Positions 1 through 8,429 are shown, counted from the stretch's first letter. The stretch is DNA of 64,000 nucleotides from Mesorhizobium sp. ES1-4 (GCF_020164745.1 NZ_JAIUGV010000005.1:186001-250000), one strand, 5' to 3'. Notes: generated from the letters alone by a model not told the origin. Numbers and translations: made by a program.

Positions 1-104
1 TTGTTGCATCCGGTCTTCGACCGTGTTTGCGGCCGCGCACGAAAAATCTTGACGTCGCGCCTGCGGAGCCTTCTACAGAAGGTGCCCCCACATGGAGACG
101 CCAG

Positions 105-506
105 ATGTTCGGTGCCGTCCCGCTTTTGATCGTGCCTTTCGTGCTCTACAATCTCGGCCTGCTCGGAATATTCGGCGGCGGCGACGATCCATGGGCGAGC
201 GAGGTGTTCTCGTTCAGGATGATGTCGGGCGGGGTGTTCTCGATGACGCTCGGCGACCTGATGGTGCTGATCGGGCTGATCTTCCTGTTCCTCGAAATGG
301 TGAAGTCGGCGCGTACGACCACGGCTTCGATCATGGACCATCTTCTGTCGACGCTCGTCTTCGTCGCTTTCCTGGTCGAATTCCTGCTGGTCAAGGGTGC
401 GGCGCACTCCATCTTCTTCACGTTGATGATCATTGCGCTGTTCGACGTGCTGGCCGGGTTCGCCGTGTCGATGCGGTCGGCCAGCCGCGACATCAATTTC
501 AATTAG
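105..506 (+). CDS. small four-helix inner-membrane protein, unknown function
   Basis: This 133-residue protein is almost entirely hydrophobic. Four membrane segments can be seen, at roughly residues 3-22, 45-64, 78-97 and 103-122, separated by short polar loops. I chose the ATG at 105 because it has GGAGA six bases upstream; an in-frame start at 27 would add a polar leader with no matching ribosome site. No catalytic motif is visible and I do not recognise the family beyond a generic rhizobial integral membrane protein. The gene stands alone, followed directly by a palindromic repeat. Confidence 0.7.
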   Translation: MFGAVPLLIVPFVLYNLGLLGIFGGGDDPWASEVFSFRMMSGGVFSMTLGDLMVLIGLIFLFLEMVKSARTTTASIMDHLLSTLVFVAFLVEFLLVKGAAHSIFFTLMIIALFDVLAGFAVSMRSASRDINFN

Positions 507-649
507 GATGCGTTGATATTCAGGTGATGCCGGCCTGCGAACGGCGGTCTCCTGCGCTTCCGGTGCTCACGTACCCAAACGTACGCTCCGCTCCGGTTCT
601 CGGAGCCCACCATTCTCGGCTCGGCCTGACCCGAATCTCAACACATCCT
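505..649. repeat. long imperfect palindromic element, full-length copy
   Basis: The outer arms start with AGGATG and end with CATCCT. The first 26 bases match the reverse complement of the last 26 at about 21 positions. The middle contains a further inverted segment around ACGTAC. This resembles the intergenic mosaic or MITE-like palindromes common between rhizobial genes. It begins inside the stop codon of the upstream gene. A shortened relative lies near 8012-8053. Confidence 0.6.
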
Positions 650-660
650 AGACCGAAGCC

Positions 661-1092
661 TCAGCCCGGATCGGCGGTGAAGCCGGCGGCCTCGATGCCG
701 GCGATGGCGGCTGCCTCGTCATTGTCCGACGTGTCGCCGGAAATGCCGACGGCACCGACAACAGTGCCGTCCGTGTCCCGGATCAGCACGCCGCCGACGA
801 CCGGCAGCACGCGTCCCCCCGACACGTCGGAAATCCCGGCAACCAGATGCGGACGCTCCTTGGCGAAGGCCTCGACCTTGCGCGAGCCCATGCCGATGGC
901 CAGCGCGCCGTAGGCCTTGCCGGCCGACATTTGCGGGCGCAGGAACGAAGCGCCGTCCTGGCGTTGGAAGGCGACAAGGTGCCCGCCGGCGTCGAGCACA
1001 GAGACGCCGAGGGGCTTGAGCTTGAGATCGGCGCCCCTGGCGAAGGCGGCATTGATGATCTCGACGGCTTTTTCGAGCGACAGCGCGGTCAT
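661..1092 (-). CDS. GlcG/HbpS-type heme-binding family protein (DUF336)
   Basis: The 143-residue product has the whole of the GlcG/HbpS (DUF336) fold. This includes the N-terminal helix beginning LEKAVEIINAA, the central segment with LDAGGHLVAFQRQDGA, the conserved AGKAYGA turn, and the C-terminal GGVLIRDTDGTVVGAVGISG. Family members are small proteins that bind heme, cobalamin or degradation intermediates; the ligand here cannot be read from sequence. Length is normal for the family. It appears to be a single-gene unit with no obvious partner. Confidence 0.85.
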   Translation of the reverse strand: MTALSLEKAVEIINAAFARGADLKLKPLGVSVLDAGGHLVAFQRQDGASFLRPQMSAGKAYGALAIGMGSRKVEAFAKERPHLVAGISDVSGGRVLPVVGGVLIRDTDGTVVGAVGISGDTSDNDEAAAIAGIEAAGFTADPG

Positions 1093-1258
1093 GGCAATCT
1101 CCTGTTGAACAGCTCAATCATCGGCGGCCAGCCGGACGAGGCAATCCCGGTTTCGCATGAAAGTGCTTCCCGTGAAGGAGCGGGATGAAGGCGCGCCTAT
1201 CCGCTGGTGCCACGACTTCTCGATTCAGAGTGAGGAATTGGCGGACAGGCCGGGGGCG

Positions 1259-1513
1259 TTACTTCTTCTTGGCGCGGGCCGGCTTCTTGGCGGGTGCGGC
1301 AGGCGTGTTGGCCAGATCTTCGGCTTCCTTGGCGAGCCGCAGCGCCCGCAGCTTGTCGGTCTTGGCCTTGCGCGCGTCGCTCTCGGCGACGTACTCGGCC
1401 ATGGCCTTCTGACGGACTGTCGCCGCCTCTTCCTGCTTCTTGAAGCGCAGATCGGCACGCGCGCGGGCAGTGTCCCTAGAGTTCTCAACCAAGAGTCTAT
1501 CCAATCCCGTCAC
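1259..1513 (-). CDS. small lysine/alanine-rich charged protein, unknown function
   Basis: An 84-residue protein, rich in Lys, Arg, Glu and Ala, with a long predicted helix (about residues 15-70) and a basic AKKPARAKKK-type tail. The likely start is the GTG at 1513, because the in-frame sequence upstream reads as noise that overlaps the next gene's coding region. The tail resembles histone-like or nucleic-acid-binding tails, but no domain is recognisable. Conserved hypothetical proteins of this type are known in rhizobia; function not assigned. Confidence 0.55.
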   Translation of the reverse strand: MTGLDRLLVENSRDTARARADLRFKKQEEAATVRQKAMAEYVAESDARKAKTDKLRALRLAKEAEDLANTPAAPAKKPARAKKK

Positions 1514-1568
1514 GTGTGATTTCCGTCTCTTGTAGCAGAGCCGGCCTTTCAACGGGGAAAATAGTTGG

Positions 1569-2096
1569 TCAGGCGGCGGGGCTGACGTAAGCGGCCTTTT
1601 CGGCAACCACCGCTTCATAGGCGGCCCGCAGCGTCGCGCGAACAGAAGGGCCGCACGTTTCATCGAGGGGTGTACCGAGGTGCTCATGGCGCAACTCGGC
1701 CATGAATTTCTCCCACAGTGGCGGTCCGCCCTTTTCCAGGAGCTCCGCGCGGATCGAGAGTTCCTCGCTCGTCGGCAGCCAGATGCGGCCCCAGGCGCCG
1801 AGATGGGCCAGGATGGGAACCAGCGTGATGGCCATCTCGGTCAGGCTGTAGATCGCCTTCTGCTTGTGACTGGGGTCGTGCGCCTTGGTCAGCATGCCAA
1901 GCTCCATCAGCCGCTTCAACCGGTCGGCGAGAATGTTGGAGGCAATGCCTTCCATCGATCCATTGAGCAATTCGCGGAAATGGCGCCTGCCGCCGAAAAT
2001 CATGTCGCGCAGGATGATCAGACTCCAGCGGTCGCCGAACACCTCGAGCGAGAGGTTGATCGGGCAGCCGGACCGGCGATCGAGGGGCATTCGCAT
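1569..2096 (-). CDS. HxlR-family winged-helix transcriptional regulator
   Basis: The 175-residue protein begins with a Cys at residue 11 (in SGCPINLSLEVFGDRWSLIILRD), followed by the characteristic GDRWSLLILRD helix and the F-G-G-R-R-H-F-R-E-L turn, all hallmarks of the HxlR winged-helix domain (about residues 10-100). The C-terminal extension of about 75 residues may carry a sensing function. It is transcribed divergently from the alpha/beta hydrolase at 2183, with an 86-bp intergenic region containing inverted GTTGCA/TGCAAC half-sites. That arrangement suggests it regulates the hydrolase, an inference from position. Confidence 0.88.
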   Translation of the reverse strand: MRMPLDRRSGCPINLSLEVFGDRWSLIILRDMIFGGRRHFRELLNGSMEGIASNILADRLKRLMELGMLTKAHDPSHKQKAIYSLTEMAITLVPILAHLGAWGRIWLPTSEELSIRAELLEKGGPPLWEKFMAELRHEHLGTPLDETCGPSVRATLRAAYEAVVAEKAAYVSPAA

Positions 2097-2111
2097 CTCT
2101 CCACAAAACCA

Positions 2112-2146
2112 GTTGCATTATCGTATCGGTTTTACTATCGTGCAAC
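2112..2146. promoter_or_regulatory. candidate HxlR operator/promoter between divergent genes
   Basis: Inverted half-sites GTTGCA (2112-2117) and TGCAAC (2141-2146) bracket two TATCG repeats. On the plus strand TTGCAT (2113-2118), 17 bases and TATCGT (2136-2141) could form a promoter for the hydrolase. Overlap of the two is the usual layout for local HxlR control, but no binding data are available. Confidence 0.35.
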
Positions 2147-2182
2147 CGATTGCGAAATGCAATCAGAAACGGGAGCCATGAA

Positions 2183-3040
2183 ATGACCACCAGAGACAGT
2201 CCCGACATCGTATCTGAAACCCTGGGCGATCCGGCGAATCCCGCGCTGCTCCTGATCATGGGCGCGATGGCCTCGATGCTGTGGTGGCCGGAGGCGTTTT
2301 GCCGGAACCTGGCGGATGCCGGCCTCTACGTGATCCGATACGACAATCGCGACACCGGCCGGTCGACCAAATATCCGGTGGGACAGCCGCCCTACACTTT
2401 CGACGACATGGCCGACGACGCGATTGCCGTTCTCGACAGCCACGGCATCGGCAAGGCGCATGTCGCGGGCATGTCGATGGGCGGCATGATCGCGCAGCTC
2501 GTCGCGCTCAGGCATCCCTTACGCGTCGCTTCGCTGACCGTGATCAGCAGTTCGCCGGTGGGGATCGACACTTCGCATCTGCCGCGGACAACCGACGCCT
2601 ATCTGGAGCATTCGGCAGACGGGGCCAAGGTCGACTGGGGGGACCGCCGTCAGGTCATCGACTTCATGGTCGGGGATGCGCGGGCGATCGCCAGCACAGC
2701 CCATTCGTTCGACGAGGCCAAGATGAGAGCGTTCATCGAACGGGATTATACCAGGTCCAACGGCTTCCTGAGCGCCACCAATCATTTCATGCTCGGGGGC
2801 ACCGACCAGTGGACGGGTCGCCTGCACGAGATGAAAGCGCCGTTGCTGGTCATCCACGGCACGTCGGACCCGATCTTTCCGGTCGAGCATGGCGAGGCCC
2901 TGGCCCAAGCTATTGCCGGCGCGAAGCTTCTTCGTGTCGAAGGCGGCGGTCACGAACTGCATCCGGACGACTGGCCTGATCTGGAAGCCGCCATCGTCGC
3001 GCACGTCCGATCCAACCGAGACTTCGCTTGTGAGGCTTGA
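2183..3040 (+). CDS. alpha/beta-hydrolase
   Basis: A 285-residue alpha/beta-hydrolase. The nucleophile elbow is G-M-S-M-G-G with Ser98. The acid is Asp229 in HGTSDP, and the catalytic His257 lies in GGGHEL, so the triad is complete. An oxyanion-hole region (LLIMGAMASM) precedes it. It resembles the esterase or aclacinomycin-methylesterase-like group, but the substrate cannot be deduced. The start at 2183 has GGGAG upstream. The in-frame upstream codons from 2150 lack a good ribosome site. It is probably controlled by the divergent HxlR gene. Confidence 0.88.
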   Translation: MTTRDSPDIVSETLGDPANPALLLIMGAMASMLWWPEAFCRNLADAGLYVIRYDNRDTGRSTKYPVGQPPYTFDDMADDAIAVLDSHGIGKAHVAGMSMGGMIAQLVALRHPLRVASLTVISSSPVGIDTSHLPRTTDAYLEHSADGAKVDWGDRRQVIDFMVGDARAIASTAHSFDEAKMRAFIERDYTRSNGFLSATNHFMLGGTDQWTGRLHEMKAPLLVIHGTSDPIFPVEHGEALAQAIAGAKLLRVEGGGHELHPDDWPDLEAAIVAHVRSNRDFACEA

Positions 3041-3108
3041 CGAGCGAGGCTTGCCGAAATAGTTAAGTAAACGCTTCAGTGTTGGCACAAAAACAGACGA
3101 GCCCAAGA

Positions 3109-3765
3109 ATGTCCCTGACCCTGCATTTCCACCCGCTGGCCTCCTTCTGCTGGAAGCCGCTGATCGCGCTCTACGAGAACGCCACGCCTTTCGCGCCTGT
3201 CATCGTCGATCTCGGCGACGAGCAATCGCGCGCGGCCTTCCTGGAGATTTCGCCGACCGGCAAGATGCCGGCGCTGCGCGACGAAGCGCGCGAGCGCACG
3301 GTGCTGGAATCGACCATAGTCGTGGAATACGTGGCGGCACACTATCCAGGACCGGTCGACCTCGTGCCGGCCGACATCGATCTGGCGCTGGCGGTCCGCC
3401 AGGCCGACCGCTTCTACGATTTCTACGTCCAGGAGCCGATGCAGAAGATCGTCGGCGACAGGTTGCGGCCGCAGGACAAGACCGACCCGTTCGGTGTCGA
3501 GCAGGCGCGGGCTCAGTTGCGCAATTCCTACGCCATCATCGAACAGGAGATGCAGTCGAGACAATGGGCTGTCGGCGATGCCTTCACCCTGGCCGATTGC
3601 GCGGCGTCCCCCGCACTCTTCTACGCCAACAAGGTCGAGCCTTTCGGCGAAAAATATCCGGTCGTGAAGCGCTATCACGACCGCCTGCTGCAGCGTTCCG
3701 CCTTTGCCCGCGTCATCGAGGAGGCGCAGCCCTACTTCAAGCTCTTTCCCTACAACAACGGCTGA
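3109..3765 (+). CDS. glutathione S-transferase family protein
   Basis: The 218-residue protein shows the N-terminal thioredoxin-like GST domain (residues 1-80, including the SPTGKMPALRD segment with the cis-Pro and the glutathione-contacting E-S pair in VLESTIVVEYV). An all-helical C-terminal domain follows, with the conserved N-capping FTLADCAASPALFYA motif. GSTs of this type conjugate or reduce electrophiles with glutathione in the cytoplasm. Start at ATG 3109 is favoured by alignment with the domain beginning (MSLTLHFHPL). The ArsR-type gene begins 5 bases after its stop, suggesting an operon. Confidence 0.88.
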   Translation: MSLTLHFHPLASFCWKPLIALYENATPFAPVIVDLGDEQSRAAFLEISPTGKMPALRDEARERTVLESTIVVEYVAAHYPGPVDLVPADIDLALAVRQADRFYDFYVQEPMQKIVGDRLRPQDKTDPFGVEQARAQLRNSYAIIEQEMQSRQWAVGDAFTLADCAASPALFYANKVEPFGEKYPVVKRYHDRLLQRSAFARVIEEAQPYFKLFPYNNG

Positions 3766-3770
3766 CCGCG

Positions 3771-4094
3771 ATGCTGCACGATCCCGCCCAGCTCGACCTG
3801 ATGTTCCAGGCGCTCGCCGATCCGGCGCGGCGGCAGATGGTCGACCGGCTGTCGCGTGGCCCTGCATCGGTCAGCCAGTTGGCCGAGCCGCTGGCGATGT
3901 CGCTGTCGGCCGTCGTCCAGCACCTCAACCTACTGGAGGCGAGCGGCCTGGTGCGCACGCGGAAGGTCGGACGGGTGCGCACCTGCCAGATCGAGCCGAA
4001 GGCGCTGCGAGCGGCCGAGCACTGGATCAACGAGCGGCGTCTCTCGTGGGAGCGCCGGCTGGATCGGCTCGGCGATTTCCTGGCCGAGGGCTAG
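3771..4094 (+). CDS. ArsR-family winged-helix transcriptional regulator
   Basis: A 107-residue winged-helix repressor: LMFQALADPARRQMVDRLSRG opens the domain, and LAMSLSAVVQHLNLLEASGLV is the recognition helix region, as in ArsR/SmtB proteins. No metal-binding Cys pair (CxC) is present, so it fits the non-metal SdpR-like branch often paired with GST, SnoaL or AHSA1 genes. It is 5 bp downstream of the GST gene and 13 bp upstream of a SnoaL-like gene, so the three probably form one operon. Confidence 0.85.
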   Translation: MLHDPAQLDLMFQALADPARRQMVDRLSRGPASVSQLAEPLAMSLSAVVQHLNLLEASGLVRTRKVGRVRTCQIEPKALRAAEHWINERRLSWERRLDRLGDFLAEG

Positions 4095-4107
4095 AGAGGA
4101 AGCTTCC

Positions 4108-4470
4108 ATGTCAAAGTCCAAATCCGAGTTGGTGCGCGGCTATTTCGCCGCCTTTCAGGCCGGTGACCGCGCCGTGATGGAAGCCGCGCTGGCCAACGAT
4201 TTCACCTTCACCAGCCCCTATGACGACGCCATAGGCCGCGCCGCCTACTTCGTGCGCTGCTGGCCGAACGGCAAGCTGTTTCGTTCAATCACGGTCGAGC
4301 GGGTCTGCGAGGACGGCGACGCGGTCTTCGTCCTCTACCGTGGCGAGACATCGGACGGCAAAAGCTTCCGCAACACCGAACTCCACCGCTTCCTGGGCGA
4401 CCAGCTACACAGTGTCGAGGTCTATTTCGGCGCCGCCTGGAAGGACGGCGTCTTCATCCCCCAGCAATAG
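4108..4470 (+). CDS. SnoaL-like (NTF2-fold) protein
   Basis: The 120-residue protein has the NTF2/SnoaL pattern: an initial helix (ELVRGYFAAFQAGDRAVMEAAL), a buried aromatic strand (DFTFTSPYDD) and a final strand (VEVYFGAAW). Family members include polyketide cyclases, isomerases and many stress proteins of unknown role; no active-site assignment is safe. The ATG at 4108 follows AGAGAGGAAG. It is the last gene of the GST-ArsR-SnoaL set. Confidence 0.8.
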   Translation: MSKSKSELVRGYFAAFQAGDRAVMEAALANDFTFTSPYDDAIGRAAYFVRCWPNGKLFRSITVERVCEDGDAVFVLYRGETSDGKSFRNTELHRFLGDQLHSVEVYFGAAWKDGVFIPQQ

Positions 4471-4480
4471 CCGGATTCAC

Positions 4481-4520
4481 GCATGATCCCGAAGACCGGC
4501 CTACAGTTTCGGGGTCACGC
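4481..4520. repeat. short palindromic intergenic repeat (GCATGATCCCGAA type)
   Basis: GCATGATCCCGAA (4481-4493) faces TTCGGGGTCACGC (4508-4520), with two transitions between the arms and a 14-base spacer. The motif resembles a repeat familiar from rhizobial intergenic regions. It lies between the SnoaL-like gene and the AHSA1 gene and may act as a hairpin in the transcript. Confidence 0.45.
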
Positions 4521-4552
4521 TCCGGGTAATTCAATCCACCGAGGAAGGTTTC

Positions 4553-5017
4553 ATGACCGAACGATCCGTTGTCCATTCCACCTTTGTCGTCGAGAGGACC
4601 TATCCGGTGGCTCCGGCGAAAGTCTTCGCCGCGTTCAGCAACCCGGATTCCAAGCGGCGATGGTTCGTCGATCCCCATGACCCGACGCCCAGCCGGCATG
4701 AAATGGACTTCCGCGTCGGCGGCAGGGAGGTCAATGCCGGCTGCCCGAGCGATGGGCAAATGCATTTCTTCAACGCGGTCTATCAAGACATCGTGCCGGA
4801 CCAGCGCATCGTCTACAGCTATGAGCTGCTGTTCGGCGAAACGCGCGTCTCGGTGTCGCTGGCGACAATCGAATTTATGGCGGAAGGCGGCGGCACGCGG
4901 CTGGTGATGACAGAGCAGGGCGCCTTCCTCGACGGCCACGACACCTCAGCCACGCGCGAGCACGGAACGGGCGAACTGCTCGACGCGCTCGGCGCCTTCG
5001 TGAATTCGCAGTCCTGA
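4553..5017 (+). CDS. SRPBCC (AHSA1/CalC-like) protein
   Basis: A 154-residue START/SRPBCC-fold protein with the AHSA1 signature: [25 protein letters not shown] at the N-terminus, GGREVNAG, and the C-terminal strand [16 protein letters not shown] before the long closing helix. These proteins bind hydrophobic ligands in a cavity. It converges with an ArsR gene 31 bp downstream; ArsR-AHSA1 pairing is very common, suggesting functional linkage. A GAGGAAGG ribosome site precedes the ATG. Confidence 0.88.
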   Translation: MTERSVVHSTFVVERTYPVAPAKVFAAFSNPDSKRRWFVDPHDPTPSRHEMDFRVGGREVNAGCPSDGQMHFFNAVYQDIVPDQRIVYSYELLFGETRVSVSLATIEFMAEGGGTRLVMTEQGAFLDGHDTSATREHGTGELLDALGAFVNSQS

Positions 5018-5048
5018 CCGGCAGGTCGGCTGTCGCGGGGAGGAATGG

Positions 5049-5312
5049 TCAAGCTTCCCAGAATTGATCGAGCCAGATGTTGAGTTTCAGGAAGCCGGAA
5101 TTGCTCACCCTATAGACACGCCGCGTGCCTTCAGCCTTGGCGTTGACCAGACCGGCGTCGAGCAAGACTTTCAGATGCTGCGACACGGCCGGACGGGAGA
5201 CTGGCAGCCCGGCCGCCAATTCGTTGACGGTCTTCGGACCGCGTCGAAGTTCTTCCAGAAGATGGCGCCGATTGGGGTCGGCGATCGCCATGAAGGCGTC
5301 GGAAAACATCAT
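5049..5312 (-). CDS. ArsR-family transcriptional regulator
   Basis: A short 87-residue winged-helix protein beginning MMFSDAFMAIADPNRRHLLEEL, with recognition helix GLPVSRPAVSQHLKVLLDAGLV and wing NAKAEGTRRVYRV. It lacks metal-binding cysteines. It is convergent to, and probably functionally paired with, the adjacent AHSA1 gene. The product is slightly short for the family (usually about 100 residues) but the domain is complete, ending in LNIWLDQFWEA. Confidence 0.86.
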   Translation of the reverse strand: MMFSDAFMAIADPNRRHLLEELRRGPKTVNELAAGLPVSRPAVSQHLKVLLDAGLVNAKAEGTRRVYRVSNSGFLKLNIWLDQFWEA

Positions 5313-5343
5313 ATTTCATTTGTGAGGCAAAGTTTTTCAAATC

Positions 5344-6591
5344 TCAACTGTTTGCTTCTGCTTTTCTTCTCGGATCGAGCCGCAATGCTTCAGGGGTCAC
5401 CGAACGGTCGGCCGGCTGCGTCTTGAAGGCGTCGCGATCCTCGATCGGCACGGGAGCGCGGCGGCTGATGCGCAGCAGCGTGTAGCCAGCCAGGGACAGA
5501 TGCGCGAAGGCGGTCGCGAGGAACAGGCCCTCCGGGCGCATCCAGCCCATCAGGGCGGCGGCCAGCAACGGCCCGATCATAGTGCCGAAGCCGTAAAGCA
5601 GCAGCAGCCCGCCCGAGACCTTGACGAAATCCTCGGAACGCGCGTGGTCGTTGGCATGCGCCACGGCGATCGAATAGAGCGTATAGGCGAAAGCGCCGTA
5701 GGCGGCGGTGAAGACGAGGACGAAGACCGCGGAGCGCGGCTCGAACAGGAAGATGAGAAGCGCAAACAGTGCCGCGCCGAAGGCGGCACCGGCGAGCACG
5801 AAGCGGCGGTCGGTCTTGTCGGAGAGGCGCCCGGCCGGAAGCTGCATGGCGGCGCCGGCGACCACGACAAGGCTCATCATCAAGGCGATCTCAGCCGTGG
5901 AGATGCCGATGCGGGCACCGTAGACCGCGCCAAGCGTACCCCAGGCGCCGTTGGCGATGCCGATCAAGAGGCAGGCGATCGCCGACACCGGCGAGTTGGC
6001 GTACAGCCCCTTGACATCGAGCTTGACGTCCTGAAGCGGCTTCGGATGCGAGGCCGTCGAAACCGCGGTTGGGATCAGCGACAGGCAGAACAGGATGCCG
6101 GTGATCATGAACAGCGAGGCGGATTTCACATCGCCGCCGGCGACGATCATCTGTCCTCCCATGATCGAGGCATAGGTGACCATCATATAGAGGCCGAAGA
6201 CAGTGCCACGGTTCTCATTGGTGGCCTTCTCGTTCAGCCAGCTCTCGATGACCATGAAGGCGCCGGCCATAGTGAAACCGGTGAAGGCGCGCAGCAGGAT
6301 CCAGACATATTCGTCGATGACCAGACCCGTCAGCAGCGCCACGATGGCGCCGGACGCGGCAAAGGCGCCGAAGGCGCGCACATGCCCGGCGCGGCGCACG
6401 ATGCGTGGCGCAAAGAAGCAGCCCGTGACGAAGCCGCCCGCCCACGCCGTGCCCATCAGGCCGAGCGAGGCGGTCGAGAACCCTTCCACCTGACCGCGCA
6501 AGGGCAACAGCAGCCCGTGCAGTCCCGATGCCGCCAGGAGGAAGGCGGTGCCGCGAAGCAGGGAAAGGATCGGTCGGTAGGCTGCGAGCAT
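5344..6591 (-). CDS. MFS transporter (YcaD-like)
   Basis: The 415-residue protein is a 12-helix major facilitator. It starts in the first membrane helix (LLRGTAFLLAASGLHGLLLPLR), carries the inter-helix motif RIVRRAGHVR after helix 2, has the central break around residues 190-205 (TASHPKPLQDVKLDVKGL) and a second six-helix half with GRLSDKTDRR. It is most like the YcaD group of putative drug or sugar exporters; the substrate is unknown. ATG at 6591 is chosen because the in-frame extension to 6921 reads through the next gene and is Arg/Pro-rich noise. Confidence 0.85.
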   Translation of the reverse strand: MLAAYRPILSLLRGTAFLLAASGLHGLLLPLRGQVEGFSTASLGLMGTAWAGGFVTGCFFAPRIVRRAGHVRAFGAFAASGAIVALLTGLVIDEYVWILLRAFTGFTMAGAFMVIESWLNEKATNENRGTVFGLYMMVTYASIMGGQMIVAGGDVKSASLFMITGILFCLSLIPTAVSTASHPKPLQDVKLDVKGLYANSPVSAIACLLIGIANGAWGTLGAVYGARIGISTAEIALMMSLVVVAGAAMQLPAGRLSDKTDRRFVLAGAAFGAALFALLIFLFEPRSAVFVLVFTAAYGAFAYTLYSIAVAHANDHARSEDFVKVSGGLLLLYGFGTMIGPLLAAALMGWMRPEGLFLATAFAHLSLAGYTLLRISRRAPVPIEDRDAFKTQPADRSVTPEALRLDPRRKAEANS

Positions 6592-6676
6592 TTTTTGATC
6601 CGGCTGGACTGGAAGGGACGCAGGTTTGAAGACAGTCGCATTCGGGCTTTTCGGCGGCGGACGGTCGCCCGGCGAA

Positions 6677-6871
6677 TTATCCGCGGCGGAACAGCGCCTC
6701 GGCAGCCGACTTGGTGTTGTCCTTGGTCTTGAGTTCGGCCTCCAGCCGGATGATCTCGTCGCGCAGGATGCCAATGCGCTCGGACAGATCTCCGACGGAA
6801 AGCAGCGACAGGTCTTGCCCGATCTCGTGCGGGCGCGCCTTCTTCTTGGGTTCGTCGTCGAAGATCGCCAT
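6677..6871 (-). CDS. DUF1192 family protein
   Basis: A 64-residue protein, MAIFDDEPKKKARPHEIGQ at the start, followed by the conserved LSVGDLSERIGILRDEIIRLEAEL coiled-coil that defines DUF1192. Function unknown; members are widespread in alphaproteobacteria and often lie next to an NAD(P)H quinone oxidoreductase, as here, where the two genes diverge with about 120 bp between them. Confidence 0.85.
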   Translation of the reverse strand: MAIFDDEPKKKARPHEIGQDLSLLSVGDLSERIGILRDEIIRLEAELKTKDNTKSAAEALFRRG

Positions 6872-6991
6872 TGCCGCTCCTCCTCCGCCAGACCAGATTG
6901 GCCATTTGCCTGATTTGGCAATCAGCATACATAGGGCAGGGGCATCGATGCAAACAGCCGATAGAGCCGGCGAGAAAAGACGGGAAACTTC

Positions 6992-8002
6992 ATGGCGAGC
7001 GGACAGAGAATTCCGGCACGGATGGCGGCGATCGCGATCTCGGAGCCGGGCGGGCCCCGGGTGCTGAAGCCGGAAACGCGCGACGTTCCGGTGCCGAGTC
7101 CTGGCGAAATCCTGATCAAGGTCCATGCCGCCGGCGTCAATCGGCCCGACGTGCTGCAGCGCAAAGGCGCCTATCCGCCGCCGCCCGGCGCATCGGACCT
7201 GCCCGGTCTCGAGGTATCTGGAGAAGTGGCAGCCCTCGGCGACGGGATATCGCGCTGGCGCATTGGCGACAGGGTCTGTGCACTGACGCCGGGCGGCGGC
7301 TATGCCGAATATGCCAGGGTTCATGCAGGCAGCGTGCTGCCGCTGCCGGCGGGCTTCACCCACACGGAAGCGGCGGCGGTGCCGGAGAACTACTTCACGG
7401 TCTGGCACAATGTGTTCGAGCGCGGCGGGCTGAAGAAGGGTGAGACACTGCTCGTCCACGGCGGCTCGTCCGGCATCGGCACCACGGCGATCCAACTCGC
7501 CTCGGCCTTCGGCGCCTATGTCATCACCACCGCCGGCAGCAAAGAGAAATGCGACGCCTGCCTGAAGCTCGGCGCCGACCGCGCGATCAACTACCGCGAG
7601 CAGGATTTCGTCACGGCTGTGAAAGAGGCGACGGGCGGCAAGGGCGCCGACGTCATCCTCGACATGGTCGGCGGCGACTATGTCCAGCGAAACTACGAGG
7701 CCGCTGCGATCGAGGGCCGCATCGTGCAGATCGCGGTACAGGCAGGGGCTGTCGCGAGCGCCGATTTTTCCAGAATCATGGTCAAGCGGCTGACCCATAC
7801 GGGTTCGACGCTGAGGCCGCGCACCGTCGAGTTCAAGGCGGCGATCGCGGCGGCACTGGAGGCGCAAGTGTGGCCCCTGCTGGGCTCGCGCAAGGTCGCT
7901 CCGGTCATGGACATGATCTATCCGCTCGCCGATGCCTGGCGGGCGCATGAACGCATGGAGGAGGGCGAGCATATCGGCAAGATCGTGCTCGACGTCGGCT
8001 AG
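6992..8002 (+). CDS. NAD(P)H-quinone oxidoreductase (zinc-free MDR, PIG3-type)
   Basis: The 336-residue product is a zinc-independent medium-chain reductase. The GroES-like domain (residues 10-130) has HAAGVNRPDVLQRKG, and the Rossmann domain opens with HGGSSGIGTTAIQLA (residues 156-170), the AXXGXXG-type NADPH site of quinone oxidoreductases. Structural-zinc cysteines are absent. It probably reduces quinones or other enone substrates using NADPH in the cytoplasm. A second possible start is the ATG at 7022. Confidence 0.9.
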   Translation: MASGQRIPARMAAIAISEPGGPRVLKPETRDVPVPSPGEILIKVHAAGVNRPDVLQRKGAYPPPPGASDLPGLEVSGEVAALGDGISRWRIGDRVCALTPGGGYAEYARVHAGSVLPLPAGFTHTEAAAVPENYFTVWHNVFERGGLKKGETLLVHGGSSGIGTTAIQLASAFGAYVITTAGSKEKCDACLKLGADRAINYREQDFVTAVKEATGGKGADVILDMVGGDYVQRNYEAAAIEGRIVQIAVQAGAVASADFSRIMVKRLTHTGSTLRPRTVEFKAAIAAALEAQVWPLLGSRKVAPVMDMIYPLADAWRAHERMEEGEHIGKIVLDVG

Positions 8003-8011
8003 GCCGCGTCG

Positions 8012-8053
8012 ATTCGGGGTGAGGCCGGCCTGCAAACTGCCTCACCTCAATCT
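8012..8053. repeat. shortened copy of the palindromic element at 505-649
   Basis: ATTCGGGGTGAGGC (8012-8025) pairs with GCCTCACCTCAATCT (8039-8053). The stretch GCCGGCCTGC is shared with the long element near the left end. The central part of that element is missing here. It sits directly downstream of the quinone oxidoreductase stop codon. Confidence 0.45.
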
Positions 8054-8215
8054 CGGCCGGTTGTGGGGCTTGCGCGCCCTGCCTAGAAGATGAACAGAGG
8101 CTTAATGGTGCAATGCAGCATTTGCATCATTGCTATGCAAAATCGGCCGTTCAAGTCCCGTTCGAAGATGACTATTTGAGCATCACCGAAACGAACCCAA
8201 TTCAGGAGGACTACC

Positions 8216-8356
8216 ATGAACCCGATCCGCGCTTTCCGTAACTGGCGCATGTACAACGAGACCGTTCGCGAACTGAACCGCCTCAACGCGCGTCAGCTCA
8301 GCGACCTCGGCATCAACCGCGGCGACATCGAGAGGATTGCCCGTCAGGCAATCTGA
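8216..8356 (+). CDS. DUF1127 small protein
   Basis: Translation from ATG 8216 gives 46 residues: MNPIRAFRNWRMYNETVREL, then a second half reading LNRLNARQLSDLGINRGDIE before the tail RIARQAI. The L-x-x-L-x-x-R-x-L-x-D-L-G-I/L-x-R-x-D-I signature is diagnostic of DUF1127 (YjiS-like) proteins. In other alphaproteobacteria, members affect phosphate/carbon metabolism and RNA turnover. An AGGAGG ribosome site lies 6 bases upstream. A strong intrinsic terminator about 75 bases downstream suggests a single short mRNA. Confidence 0.9.
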   Translation: MNPIRAFRNWRMYNETVRELNRLNARQLSDLGINRGDIERIARQAI

Positions 8357-8429
8357 TTGCAAGCGCGGCCTGCCGCAAGGCAGGGCCGCAATACAGAGCC
8401 GCCGCAGACGCTTGTCGTCGCCGGTTCCG

